Below, in pieces: positions 1-7,752 of a stretch of DNA of 51,501 nucleotides (its first letter is position 1; each line of letters opens with the position of its first letter). The notes under the pieces are model-generated. The model ran no database searches and was not told where the DNA came from. It saw only the letters and a list, made by a program, of their open reading frames with translations. This DNA is from Microgenomates group bacterium (lineage in GTDB: Bacteria > Patescibacteriota > Microgenomatia > UBA1406 > GWC2-37-13), in the NCBI GenBank assembly GCA_029906985.1, contig JARYMT010000005.1, forward strand, positions 1 through 51,501. Direction: 5' to 3'. The translations under genes and the position numbers were made by a program.

Positions 1-1068
1 AGGAAAACGTTGCCGAGCCGCCAAAATAGTGGCTTTTACCTCTTCGGGATGATGGCCGTAGTCATCAAATAAATATATCCCTTGGTAAAAAAAGACTTTT
101 TCAAATCTTCTTTTTGCGCCAAGAAAATTTTTTACTGCTTTTTTAATTTTTTCTAAAGAAAAACCCAATTGCCATAATTGAATAATTACCGCCGCCGCAT
201 TGCTAACATTTTGTTTACCAAAAAGAGAAATTTTAAATCGATCGGAAAAATCTTTTCCTTTGAGATCAAAAATTGTTCCATCGGCAATAGTTCGAACGCT
301 TTCTATAATAAAATCGGCTTCCTTTGAATATCCATAGCTAGTTTTTTTGCTGTTTTTTATGTTTAGAAAACACTGAAAAGAATATTGATTATCAATATTG
401 ATTATTAAAGGTAGGTTATTGAAAAAATTAGTAAATGTTTTTATTATCTGGTTTACATTACGATAAACATCTGGATGATCAAAATCGATATTAGTACAAA
501 TAATTCTCTTTGGTTTAAGATAATAGAATTTTGGCGTTTTGTCCCGTGGAGGATCAAGAGCATATTCATCTGCTTCAGCAATAAAAAAATCCCTTTTTTT
601 AAAATCGCCCCCAAAAAATTGATGAAAACTTGGCGCTCCTACCAAATAGCTTGGCTTCATTTGTAATTGAATTAAAGAGTAGGCTAGCCATGCAGCGGTT
701 GTTGTTTTGCCATGACTACCGCAAACAGCGATACGATTTTTAAACAAAGACATTATTTCGCCTAAAATCTCTGCCTGATGAACTACATTAATTTTTCTTT
801 TTAAAGCCTCCTTAACTTGTGGGTTCTCTTTCCCACCGTTGGCGGCTGAATATATCACTAAATCAGTATTTTTTGGTAAAAGTTTTTTTTGAAAATTTAA
901 AAAATAGGGCAGGTTGTTTTTTTTTAAAACCGGTTCGGTAATAAATTCTTCAGCGACATCGGATCCTGTCACATTTTTCCCCATTTTTTTTAAAATCAAA
1001 GCCATATTGGCCATGGCGACCCCTTTTATACCAACAATAAAAATATTTTTTGCTTGGGATAACATCAT
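1..1068 (-). CDS. murC: UDP-N-acetylmuramate ligase, MurC/Mpl-like (3' end outside window)
   Basis: Partial Mur ligase of which 356 codons are visible; the C-terminus lies left of base 1. It would add an amino acid or peptide to UDP-MurNAc in the cytoplasm. The N-terminus has a Rossmann start (IVGIKGVAMANMA), the ATP loop reads GSHGKTTT, and DDYGHHPEEV near the visible end is the C-domain motif of MurC and Mpl. The central stretch EADEY...DKTPKF followed by FDHPDVY is closer to Mpl (the murein-peptide recycling ligase) than to the usual MurC pattern, so the exact substrate is uncertain; murC is chosen because of the operon. Two ATGs are adjacent at the start and the outer one (1066-1068) is used. 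No Shine-Dalgarno is present. It is the last visible gene of the minus-strand dcw operon, 19 bases after pgeF. Confidence 0.85.
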   Translation of the reverse strand, partial: MMLSQAKNIFIVGIKGVAMANMALILKKMGKNVTGSDVAEEFITEPVLKKNNLPYFLNFQKKLLPKNTDLVIYSAANGGKENPQVKEALKRKINVVHQAEILGEIMSLFKNRIAVCGSHGKTTTAAWLAYSLIQLQMKPSYLVGAPSFHQFFGGDFKKRDFFIAEADEYALDPPRDKTPKFYYLKPKRIICTNIDFDHPDVYRNVNQIIKTFTNFFNNLPLIINIDNQYSFQCFLNIKNSKKTSYGYSKEADFIIESVRTIADGTIFDLKGKDFSDRFKISLFGKQNVSNAAAVIIQLWQLGFSLEKIKKAVKNFLGAKRRFEKVFFYQGIYLFDDYGHHPEEVKATILAARQRFP

Positions 1069-1087
1069 AGATAATTATATCAGGATT

Positions 1088-1870
1088 TTATCCGATTATT
1101 TCAATAAAACTAAACATTTCTCCGTATTTTTTTGATTTAATTTCACGACGATATGAAAAAAACATTTTTTTATTGCAAGCAGTACAAAAAGGGAAAAAAT
1201 CAATATTTCTTTTATCAATCCCATAATCAACTAAAAAAAGATAATTAAGTAATAAAAGATTTAAATAAATTTTTCCCCCTCGACTGGAAAAAATTTTATC
1301 GGCATAACCATTGTATTCGGATAAAAAAGTATAATACCGATCATAATCGATATTGTAACAACAAGAGCCAATCGCCGGTCCAAGAGCAATAATGATATTT
1401 TTTTTACTGGCTCCATGTTTAATCATTTCATCGATCATTTTTATCGGGAGTTTTTTTAAAGATCCCCGCCAACCTTGATGAGAAATACCAATTAAATTAG
1501 CGGTTTTATCAACAAAAATCATCGGAAGGCAATCAGCTGTTCTCACAGTAAGAACGCTTAACCGATCGCCTGTAATTACTCCGTCGGTATCTTCAATTTT
1601 TTTTAGAAGAAAGTTTAATTCATTGTCTTCAGCAAGGTTAGTCAAAAGATCGGCTGAACCAGTTTTGACATAATATTCAACATTAGCAGAATGTATTTGT
1701 CCTAAAGTAATTAATTTATTTAATTTAATTTTATGACGATTAAAGAAATTAAAAATATTGACAATATTCCTCGCATCGCCATTATGTCTTGTGGAAAAAC
1801 CGGAAAAAAAATATCCATCATTGATTTTTGTCGAATAATAGATTTTTAATTTATTATTAAAAATAATCAT
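1088..1870 (-). CDS. pgeF: Peptidoglycan editing factor / YfiH-YlmD (laccase-domain) family
   Basis: A 260-residue member of the Cu-oxidase_4 (YfiH/YlmD/FAMIN) family. The His-Cys-His active site is visible as H60 in QIHSANV, C114 in RTADCLP and H131 in SHQGWRG; TDGVIT and LGPAIGSCCY are further family signatures. Length is normal. In E. coli, YfiH (PgeF) corrects the mistake MurC makes when it adds L-Ser instead of L-Ala, while other members are purine nucleoside phosphorylases. Here the next gene downstream is the murC-like ligase, 19 bases away, which favours the peptidoglycan-editing role. That is inference from context. Seven bases separate it from nadE. Confidence 0.88.
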   Translation of the reverse strand: MIIFNNKLKIYYSTKINDGYFFSGFSTRHNGDARNIVNIFNFFNRHKIKLNKLITLGQIHSANVEYYVKTGSADLLTNLAEDNELNFLLKKIEDTDGVITGDRLSVLTVRTADCLPMIFVDKTANLIGISHQGWRGSLKKLPIKMIDEMIKHGASKKNIIIALGPAIGSCCYNIDYDRYYTFLSEYNGYADKIFSSRGGKIYLNLLLLNYLFLVDYGIDKRNIDFFPFCTACNKKMFFSYRREIKSKKYGEMFSFIEIIG

Positions 1871-1877
1871 ATTTTTA

Positions 1878-2654
1878 TTAAAAGTGATAAGGAACTAAGT
1901 GTTTAAATTGATTTTTTCGGCAGCGAGAAATAATTTTTTCTGCATTTTTAAATCCTTTTTGTAAAATTTTTCTTAATGATTGTTTTTTTTCAAAATATAA
2001 ATACATAACTTGATCGGCCTCCTGATAATTAAAACCCAATTCTTTTTCGTCGGTTTGGTTTGGCCAAAGACCAGCTGAAGGCTCTTTTTTTATAATTGAT
2101 TGGGGCACTTTTAAAAAATGGGCTAATTGATAAATCTGGGTTTTGTATAAATGACGAATGATTTCTAAATCTGAAGCTTGATCTCCATAACGAGTAAAAT
2201 AACCTAAAAGAAATTCTGATTTATTTTCTGTCCCGCAAACCAACGCTTGATTTTTTTTAGCTAAATCGAACAAAATAATCATTCGTATTCTCGCCATAAT
2301 ATTTCCCAATCGCAATTGGTCAATCTCTTGATTAGTCTTTAAATTGAGTTGCTTTTTAAAAAAATCACTGATAGGTTTAATTGTATATAGATGTCGATTT
2401 TTTGCCGGAATTTTTATTCGGTCTAGTAAATCTTCAATAATTTCATTTTCTTGGTTTGGTTGATAAGGCATTTGTAAAGTTAATATGTCGTCTGCCGGAA
2501 CAGTACGCCACAAAATAAATAACGATGTTGTTGAGTCTATTCCCCCAGACAGACCAATAATGATTTTTTTCATTTTTGTTTTTTTTATTATTTTCTTGAT
2601 AAATTGACTGATTTTTAAAAATTCTTTTTGGGGATCAATAATTAAATTTTCCAT
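1878..2654 (-). CDS. nadE: NH3-dependent NAD+ synthetase
   Basis: A 258-residue ammonia-dependent NAD synthetase that amidates nicotinic acid adenine dinucleotide to NAD+ with ATP. The N-type ATP pyrophosphatase loop is SGGIDS (residues 36-41). The segment ENKSEFLLGYFTRYGD and the later PSAGLWPNQTDEKELG are characteristic of the family. There is no glutaminase domain, so free ammonia is the expected nitrogen source. It lies 5 bases after nadD in the same operon, so the two last steps of NAD synthesis are encoded together inside a cell-wall gene cluster. Confidence 0.93.
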   Translation of the reverse strand: MENLIIDPQKEFLKISQFIKKIIKKTKMKKIIIGLSGGIDSTTSLFILWRTVPADDILTLQMPYQPNQENEIIEDLLDRIKIPAKNRHLYTIKPISDFFKKQLNLKTNQEIDQLRLGNIMARIRMIILFDLAKKNQALVCGTENKSEFLLGYFTRYGDQASDLEIIRHLYKTQIYQLAHFLKVPQSIIKKEPSAGLWPNQTDEKELGFNYQEADQVMYLYFEKKQSLRKILQKGFKNAEKIISRCRKNQFKHLVPYHF

Positions 2655-2659
2655 ATAAT

Positions 2660-3259
2660 TTATTGGTATAATTTTTTCTTTTTTATGTAAAATTCAACTT
2701 TTTCAGGGACAAAATATTTAATTTCCTGACCTTTTTTGATTCTTTCCCGAATCATACTTGAAGAAATATTGGAAACAATCATTTTTTGATTGAAAAAAGG
2801 AAGAAAATTAGTGTATGCTTTCTTACCAAAAAATTTTTTTAATTCGTCAATTATTTCTTTTGGTTTAATAATATCTCTAGGAAAAACAATAAAATTATAT
2901 TTTTTAACCAATTCTTGATAATTTCTCCATTTTTTAAATTCTTTTATCTGCTCTGAACCAATAATCCAGTAAAAATGATGTTGGGAGTATTTTTTAGAAA
3001 TTGTTTCAAGTGTATCAATCGTATAACTTATTTTACGACGCCGAATTTCAAAAAGAGAAACTTTAATGTTTTTGTTTTCAAGCATTTTAACCATTTTGAG
3101 TCGATCTTTTGCCGGAGCAAGTTTTTTACCCAAAGGGTGAATAAAACAAGGCATCAACCAAACTTCTTCGATACCATTAAAACCAATTATTTGTTCGGCT
3201 ACTAATAAGTGGCCAAAATGAGGTGGATTAAAGCTTCCTCCTAATATGGCAATTTTCAT
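2660..3259 (-). CDS. nadD: Nicotinate-nucleotide adenylyltransferase
   Basis: A 199-residue nucleotidyltransferase that adenylates nicotinate mononucleotide. The N-terminus has GGSFNPPHFGH (H14 and H17, the HxGH-class ATP site), and the C-terminal SSSMIRERIKKG is the second signature (ISSTxIR type). Length is normal for NadD. Its start codon overlaps the stop of murE by 4 bases, which implies translational coupling, and nadE follows at once. Confidence 0.93.
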   Translation of the reverse strand: MKIAILGGSFNPPHFGHLLVAEQIIGFNGIEEVWLMPCFIHPLGKKLAPAKDRLKMVKMLENKNIKVSLFEIRRRKISYTIDTLETISKKYSQHHFYWIIGSEQIKEFKKWRNYQELVKKYNFIVFPRDIIKPKEIIDELKKFFGKKAYTNFLPFFNQKMIVSNISSSMIRERIKKGQEIKYFVPEKVEFYIKKKKLYQ

Positions 3260-4464
3260 TTGGCTAAAATATTTTTAATGACTTTTATTTCATCCCAAGG
3301 ATATTCTTTTTTTCCTCGACAAAGACTTTTTTCATGGGCTTTGCCCGTACAAACAACAATATCGTTTTTTTTGGCTAAAGACAATGCTTTTTCAATTGCT
3401 TTTTTTCGATCAATAATGATAAAAAATGTTTTATCGATTAAATTTTGCCAATTATGGGCTTCTTTAAAACCCGCTTTAATCAAGCCTTGAGCAATTTGAC
3501 GGCTGATTAAATATGGATCTTCAGTCCGATAATCTTCTTCTGTCAGAATCACTAAATCAGCATATTTGGCGCTGGCTTGGCCCATTAATGGCCTTTTACT
3601 GGCGTCTCTTAATCCAGCCGAACCAAAAACATGAATAATTTTACCTTTATCGCAAAGAAAATTTTTTTTAATGACTTTGAGTGCCTTAGCGATAGCGTTT
3701 GGCGTATGAGCAAAATCAACAATTACCTTAAAAGAAGAGTCATAAACTAATTGTAATCTACCTATTGGCGCTGTAAAAGATTTAATTGCCGCTAAGATCT
3801 CTTTTTCTTTTATTCCAACCAAAATAGCCACTGAATAGGCAGCTAAAATATTTTCTTGATTAAAATCTCCTTTTAATTGAGTAATGATTTTTTTATTCCA
3901 AATAAAATCAGCTTTTTGCTTTGTACTGTAGGAATAAACTTTTTTATTTGATAAAAGCTTTTTTAATTTTTTATAAGATTGGTCATCTTTATTAATGATA
4001 GATATTTTTGATCTTAAAAGAAGTTTAGCTTTGGTTCTCAAATAGTTTTCATAATTTTTATGATAATCCAAGTGTTCATGAGTAATATTGGTAATGACTC
4101 CGATATAATAATTAATACCGAAATCTCGGTTCTGGTCTAAACCGTGGGAAGTAATCTCTAATACAAAATATTCATCACCATTGTCAACCGCTTGTCTTAA
4201 TAATCTCTGGATTTGAAAAGGATTGGGGGTGGTTGTATGCAAACCGGTGTCTATCTGTTGATCAGCAACTTTTGCTTCGACGGTGGAAATCATCGAAACT
4301 TTTTTTCCACTTGATTTTAAAAGATGATATATCAAATGGGTTGTCGTAGTTTTACCATCAGTCCCAGTCACCCCGATAACTTTTAATTTTTTTGCCGGCC
4401 AACGATAAAAAAAATTAGCTAAAATTGCCTGGAAAAGATGATAGATATTTTTTAACCCTTGCAT
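3256..4464 (-). CDS. murE: Short MurE-type Mur ligase (lacks the N-terminal UDP-binding domain)
   Basis: A 402-residue Mur ligase of the MurE type, expected to add the third stem-peptide residue to UDP-MurNAc-dipeptide. The ATP loop GVTGTDGKTTTT begins at residue 31, whereas in full-length MurE it lies near residue 110, so the usual N-terminal UDP-binding domain is missing. In its place is a short hydrophobic lead (residues 8-22). MurE features retained are TTTPNPFQIQ, EITSHGLDQ, ITHEHLDYH, the probable carbamylated-Lys region LRTKAKL, FAHTPNA and AHEKS. The substrate-selecting DNPR motif of DAP-adding enzymes is not present; the equivalent stretch reads EEDYRTEDP, so the residue added (DAP, Lys or other) cannot be read from sequence. 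It lies between ftsI and nadD. Confidence 0.9.
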   Translation of the reverse strand: MQGLKNIYHLFQAILANFFYRWPAKKLKVIGVTGTDGKTTTTHLIYHLLKSSGKKVSMISTVEAKVADQQIDTGLHTTTPNPFQIQRLLRQAVDNGDEYFVLEITSHGLDQNRDFGINYYIGVITNITHEHLDYHKNYENYLRTKAKLLLRSKISIINKDDQSYKKLKKLLSNKKVYSYSTKQKADFIWNKKIITQLKGDFNQENILAAYSVAILVGIKEKEILAAIKSFTAPIGRLQLVYDSSFKVIVDFAHTPNAIAKALKVIKKNFLCDKGKIIHVFGSAGLRDASKRPLMGQASAKYADLVILTEEDYRTEDPYLISRQIAQGLIKAGFKEAHNWQNLIDKTFFIIIDRKKAIEKALSLAKKNDIVVCTGKAHEKSLCRGKKEYPWDEIKVIKNILAK

Positions 4465-4490
4465 GTTTTTTTAAAATTAAACTAGGCTAT

Positions 4491-6149
4491 TTATTGCTCT
4501 GGTGCTATATTATAGTATATTAATAGTTCGTTGGCGATATCGAAAAAAATCGGTGCCGCTGTCTCTGATCCCCAAGGAGATGTCTGCGGTTCTTTAAGCA
4601 TAACTAAGGCAATAAATTTTGGATTTTCCGCCGGAGCAAAACCAATAAAAGAAGCGGTGGTTTTTGTTGGGTCATAATGACCTTGGATGGGAATCTGCGC
4701 CGTTCCCGTTTTTCCACCAATTTTATAACCAGGCGGCTTAATCCAACTGGTTTCCCCATTTTCAATTGTGGAAACTAACATCTTTATCAAGATTTGGGAA
4801 GTTTTTTCACTTAAAATTTTTCTTTCAATTTTTGGTTTGATAATTTGTTCTTTTCCATCCGATAAAAGATGGCTGACCAAATATGGCCTATAAAGATAAC
4901 CACCATTAATTACCGCCGCAAAAGCCCTTATCATTTGAATTGGAGTAACCGCAATCCCTTGACCAAAAGTCACTGTAGCAAAATCAATTGGGTACCAGTC
5001 TTTTTTGGGTTTTATAAAACCGGCCACCTCTCCTTGAAGATCAATCCCTGTCAATTGACCAAAACCAAATTTTTCCAAAGTCTCAAAAATTTTCTTCTCG
5101 CCTAATTTTTGTCCAATATATACCATTCCTACATTGGAAGATTTTTCTAATATTCTTGTCATTGAAATTTTCCCTTCATATTTATCATTCCAGGTTTTTA
5201 TTGAGCTGTCTCCAATTTTAATTGGCCCCTCTTCATCGTAAAAATCATCAGGTTCAACTACTTTGTTGTCAATTGCCGCCGCCATAATTATCGGTTTAAA
5301 AATTGATCCAGGTTCATAAAGATTGGAAATCGCCGGGTTTTTAAAAAATTCCTCATTGAAAAGATAATACTGATCTAAATCAAAATCTGGTAAACAAACT
5401 AAGCCTAAAATTGCCATCGAATAAGGATCGGCGACAATTATACAACCTTGTTTGGCTTGATAACGCTCTATTCCCGCTAATAATTTTTTTTTGATAATAT
5501 TTTGAACTGATTTATCGATGGTTAAGACCAAATCTCTTCCATCTTCTGGCTCGATTTTTTCTTGGGTGCCGACAAAAATCGGCCGATTATTCAAATCTCT
5601 TTCTGAATTTATCAAGCCAGGCAACCCTGACAAATCTTTATTATAAAAACCTTCAAGACCAAAGTAGCCGATATCCTCTCCTTTTTCATTTTTTCCGACA
5701 AATCCTAATAAATGGGCGGCTAGAGAGGCTTCTGGATAATATCTTTTTGATTGTTCTTCAAAACCAAGACCGGTAATTTTTTTATCAATAATCGACTCCT
5801 TTGTTTGGGGATTTATTCCTGATTTAATCACTACCCAGTCTTTTTTTTTGTCTAATTTAGCCTCAATAGATGCCGGATCAATATTAAATATCGAAGCTAA
5901 TGTTAAAGCGGTCGTTTTTTCATCATTAATTTTTTTTGGTTCGGCATACAAAAGATAAGCAATTTGATTACCAACCAAAGGCTGATTGTTTCTATCATAG
6001 ATTTTCCCCCTCTGGGGTAATATTTGTTTTGTTTTTAAATAATCATTGGGTGAAAAATGAGCGGTCAAAATTTGGATATAAAAGAGTTTAATCAAAATAA
6101 GAATAAAAATTATTGTGAAGAAAGCAAACAACAATTTGGTTTTAAACAT
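4491..6149 (-). CDS. ftsI: FtsI / class B penicillin-binding protein (division transpeptidase)
   Basis: A 552-residue class B PBP that cross-links septal peptidoglycan. One N-terminal membrane anchor spans about residues 6-27, followed by the PBP-dimer region starting at RGKIYDRNNQPL. The transpeptidase domain has all three motifs: S282-I-F-K285, S337-S-N339 and K480-T-G-T483. There are no PASTA repeats. The start ATG at 6147-6149 is 3 bases after the ftsL-like stop. Position between ftsL and murE is the classic dcw order and supports FtsI rather than an elongation PBP2. Confidence 0.95.
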   Translation of the reverse strand: MFKTKLLFAFFTIIFILILIKLFYIQILTAHFSPNDYLKTKQILPQRGKIYDRNNQPLVGNQIAYLLYAEPKKINDEKTTALTLASIFNIDPASIEAKLDKKKDWVVIKSGINPQTKESIIDKKITGLGFEEQSKRYYPEASLAAHLLGFVGKNEKGEDIGYFGLEGFYNKDLSGLPGLINSERDLNNRPIFVGTQEKIEPEDGRDLVLTIDKSVQNIIKKKLLAGIERYQAKQGCIIVADPYSMAILGLVCLPDFDLDQYYLFNEEFFKNPAISNLYEPGSIFKPIIMAAAIDNKVVEPDDFYDEEGPIKIGDSSIKTWNDKYEGKISMTRILEKSSNVGMVYIGQKLGEKKIFETLEKFGFGQLTGIDLQGEVAGFIKPKKDWYPIDFATVTFGQGIAVTPIQMIRAFAAVINGGYLYRPYLVSHLLSDGKEQIIKPKIERKILSEKTSQILIKMLVSTIENGETSWIKPPGYKIGGKTGTAQIPIQGHYDPTKTTASFIGFAPAENPKFIALVMLKEPQTSPWGSETAAPIFFDIANELLIYYNIAPEQ

Positions 6150-6152
6150 AGA

Positions 6153-6428
6153 TTAATGATTAAGAGCATATTTTATATTTTCTAAAAATAGTGGTTTAGC
6201 TTTAACAACAAAATTTAGTTCGGCTGCCATTGAAGCAGCATATTTTAAAGAACTAAGATCATAAACTTTTTTTTCTAATTCTTTATTTTCTAAAGAGTAT
6301 TTAGAAATTTCAGTTTCATAATAGTTGATTTCGTTGCTTAATTTTATTCCACAAACAAAAATGTATATATTGGCAATAAATAATACAAAAAAAAGCAACC
6401 AAATAAAATAGTGATATTTTTTTTTCAT
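6153..6428 (-). CDS. ftsL: FtsL-like division protein
   Basis: A 91-residue bitopic protein with a short basic N-tail (MKKKYH), a single membrane helix (about residues 8-27) and a heptad-like outer segment rich in E, K and L (about 32-62) that can form a coiled coil. FtsL proteins are too diverged to identify by motif. The call rests on size, topology and position between rsmH and ftsI, which is the standard place of ftsL. It would work with FtsI in the divisome. A DivIC-like protein is an alternative. Confidence 0.75.
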   Translation of the reverse strand: MKKKYHYFIWLLFFVLFIANIYIFVCGIKLSNEINYYETEISKYSLENKELEKKVYDLSSLKYAASMAAELNFVVKAKPLFLENIKYALNH

Positions 6429-6433
6429 TTTTT

Positions 6434-7267
6434 TTAATACTCAATAATTCTTAACTTCGCTGATCTTTCAAAATAATTTTTTGACTTTTCTGCGGCGAAA
6501 ATTTTCTTAATTAACTTTAAATTGTTTTCCATTATAAATTTCTTCACTATTCTATCCTCCAAAGAGTGAAAACTAATAATTGCAATCCGACCCTTTTTTT
6601 TCAAAATTTTTAGTGCTCCTGACAAACCTCTTTTTAAGTTAATCAAATCCTGATTGACAGCTATTCTTAAGGCCTGCATCACTCTTCGGTACGTTGATAA
6701 TTTTTGATTTCTCACCACTTGATTAATGATTTCTAATAATTGACCCACTTTTTCAATTTTTTTTAGACGACGGGCGAAAACAATAGCTTTAGCAATTGAC
6801 CGAGAATTGAGTTCTTCAGAATATTTCGCAATAATTTCATATAATTTATCCTCGGACAAACTATTAATTAGGTCGGCGGCAGTTAAACTTATACTTGAAT
6901 TTAGCCTCATATCTAATGGCTCGTCCTTTTTTTTAAAGGAAAAGCCCCGGCCAGATCGATTTATTTGCTCCATCGACAAACCTAAATCAAAAAGAACACC
7001 GTCTACCGGAAAAAAATGATTTTTTTTGGCAATCTCCTCAATTTCAGCAAAATTACCAACGACTAATTTATTATCTGTTAAACATTCTTTGTTGGTTAAA
7101 AGCCTGGTCACTTGCCAAGGATCTAAATCAATTCCTAAGACTTTTCCGCCTTGTTTAATTATTTCTTTAAAATGACCTCCCTCTCCCACAGTGGCATCAA
7201 TGTATAAACCGCCAGGCTTTATCTTTAATCCTTCAATAACTTCTTTTAAAAGTACCGGCGTATGCAT
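6434..7267 (-). CDS. rsmH: 16S rRNA m4C1402 methyltransferase RsmH (MraW)
   Basis: A 277-residue SAM-dependent methyltransferase acting on N4 of C1402 in 16S rRNA. Signatures are MHTPVLLKEV at the start, DATVGEGGH (SAM site), GIDLDPWQ, GVLFDLGLSMEQI, RGFSF, PLDMR and SFHSLEDRIVK. The ATG at 7265-7267 gives exactly the family's MxHxPVLL beginning. A longer reading from a TTG at 7298-7300 would run through an inverted repeat and is less likely. It is the second gene of the dcw operon after mraZ. Confidence 0.95.
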   Translation of the reverse strand: MHTPVLLKEVIEGLKIKPGGLYIDATVGEGGHFKEIIKQGGKVLGIDLDPWQVTRLLTNKECLTDNKLVVGNFAEIEEIAKKNHFFPVDGVLFDLGLSMEQINRSGRGFSFKKKDEPLDMRLNSSISLTAADLINSLSEDKLYEIIAKYSEELNSRSIAKAIVFARRLKKIEKVGQLLEIINQVVRNQKLSTYRRVMQALRIAVNQDLINLKRGLSGALKILKKKGRIAIISFHSLEDRIVKKFIMENNLKLIKKIFAAEKSKNYFERSAKLRIIEY

Positions 7268-7274
7268 ATTAAAT

Positions 7275-7300
7275 TTGAAGCTAAAATTTATTAGCTTCAA
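7275..7300 (-). promoter_or_regulatory. Perfect inverted repeat between mraZ and rsmH
   Basis: A perfect 10-bp inverted repeat (TTGAAGCTAA, 6-base loop, TTAGCTTCAA) ends 7 bases before the rsmH ATG. No T-run follows, so it does not look like a classic terminator. It could be an RNA hairpin that controls rsmH translation or mRNA processing, or a protein site. Confidence 0.5.
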
Positions 7301-7319
7301 AAATCAAAAAAACATGACT

Positions 7320-7715
7320 TTAAGCTCCTGATTGTTTAAGATATTTTTCCCATTTTTCCGGTGACCAAATTTCAAAATGATCACCAGTCCCAACAATGAT
7401 TGCCTTATCTTTCAATCCAGCATAAATTAAAAGATGTCTTGGAATGACAAATCTACCTTGTTCATCAATATCCAAATAAACCGTTGACGAAAAAAGAAAC
7501 CGCCTTTTATCAAGACCTTCTTTTTCTAACAGTGAAACTGATAATAAGCTTTTTGCTTTTTCTTCCCAATCTTCTTTATCATAACCACTCAAGCAAAAAT
7601 CAAAACCTTTTGTTAGAATAAAAGTATTGCCTTTTAAAAGTTCCCTAAGTTTTTTAGGCAAAACAATTCGGCCCGGAGCAGAAAAGGAAACTAAATATTC
7701 ACCAAAAAACACCAT
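7320..7715 (-). CDS. mraZ: Transcriptional regulator MraZ
   Basis: A 131-residue protein with two SpoVT/AbrB-type half-barrels: GEYLVSFSAPGRIVLPKKLRE in the N-half and TVYLDIDEQGRFVIPRHL in the C-half, each with the MraZ DxxGR/IP pattern (APGR in the first copy). MraZ forms rings that bind direct repeats at its own promoter and control the dcw operon. It is the first gene of the operon, and the start codon lies inside a four-copy TGGT repeat array. No Shine-Dalgarno is present, and the predicted transcript start is almost at the ATG. Confidence 0.93.
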   Translation of the reverse strand: MVFFGEYLVSFSAPGRIVLPKKLRELLKGNTFILTKGFDFCLSGYDKEDWEEKAKSLLSVSLLEKEGLDKRRFLFSSTVYLDIDEQGRFVIPRHLLIYAGLKDKAIIVGTGDHFEIWSPEKWEKYLKQSGA

Positions 7716-7734
7716 ATATTACCATTTAAAACCA
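7701..7734 (-). promoter_or_regulatory. MraZ box: four TGGT repeats at 10-bp period
   Basis: On the minus strand TGGT occurs with its first base at 7734, 7724, 7714 and 7704, an exact 10-bp spacing. The array covers the -10 region, the mraZ start codon (third copy) and the first codons. Known MraZ operators are short direct repeats of TGGG or related type at 10-bp period upstream of mraZ, so this is very probably the autoregulatory operator. Confidence 0.85.
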
Positions 7735-7752
7735 TTTTGTTCTATTTGTCAA
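7724..7752 (-). promoter_or_regulatory. dcw operon (mraZ) promoter
   Basis: A perfect -35 TTGACA (7752-7747) is followed by 17 bases and a -10-like TTAAAT (7729-7724). Start of transcription is expected near 7717, 1-3 bases before the mraZ ATG, so the mRNA would be leaderless or nearly so. The -35 overlaps the murJ start codon on the other strand. Confidence 0.65.

Noticed and set aside
7268-7300. TTG start extending rsmH by 11 residues
   Set aside because: The extension is encoded by the inverted repeat and the ATG at 7267 gives the family's standard N-terminus.
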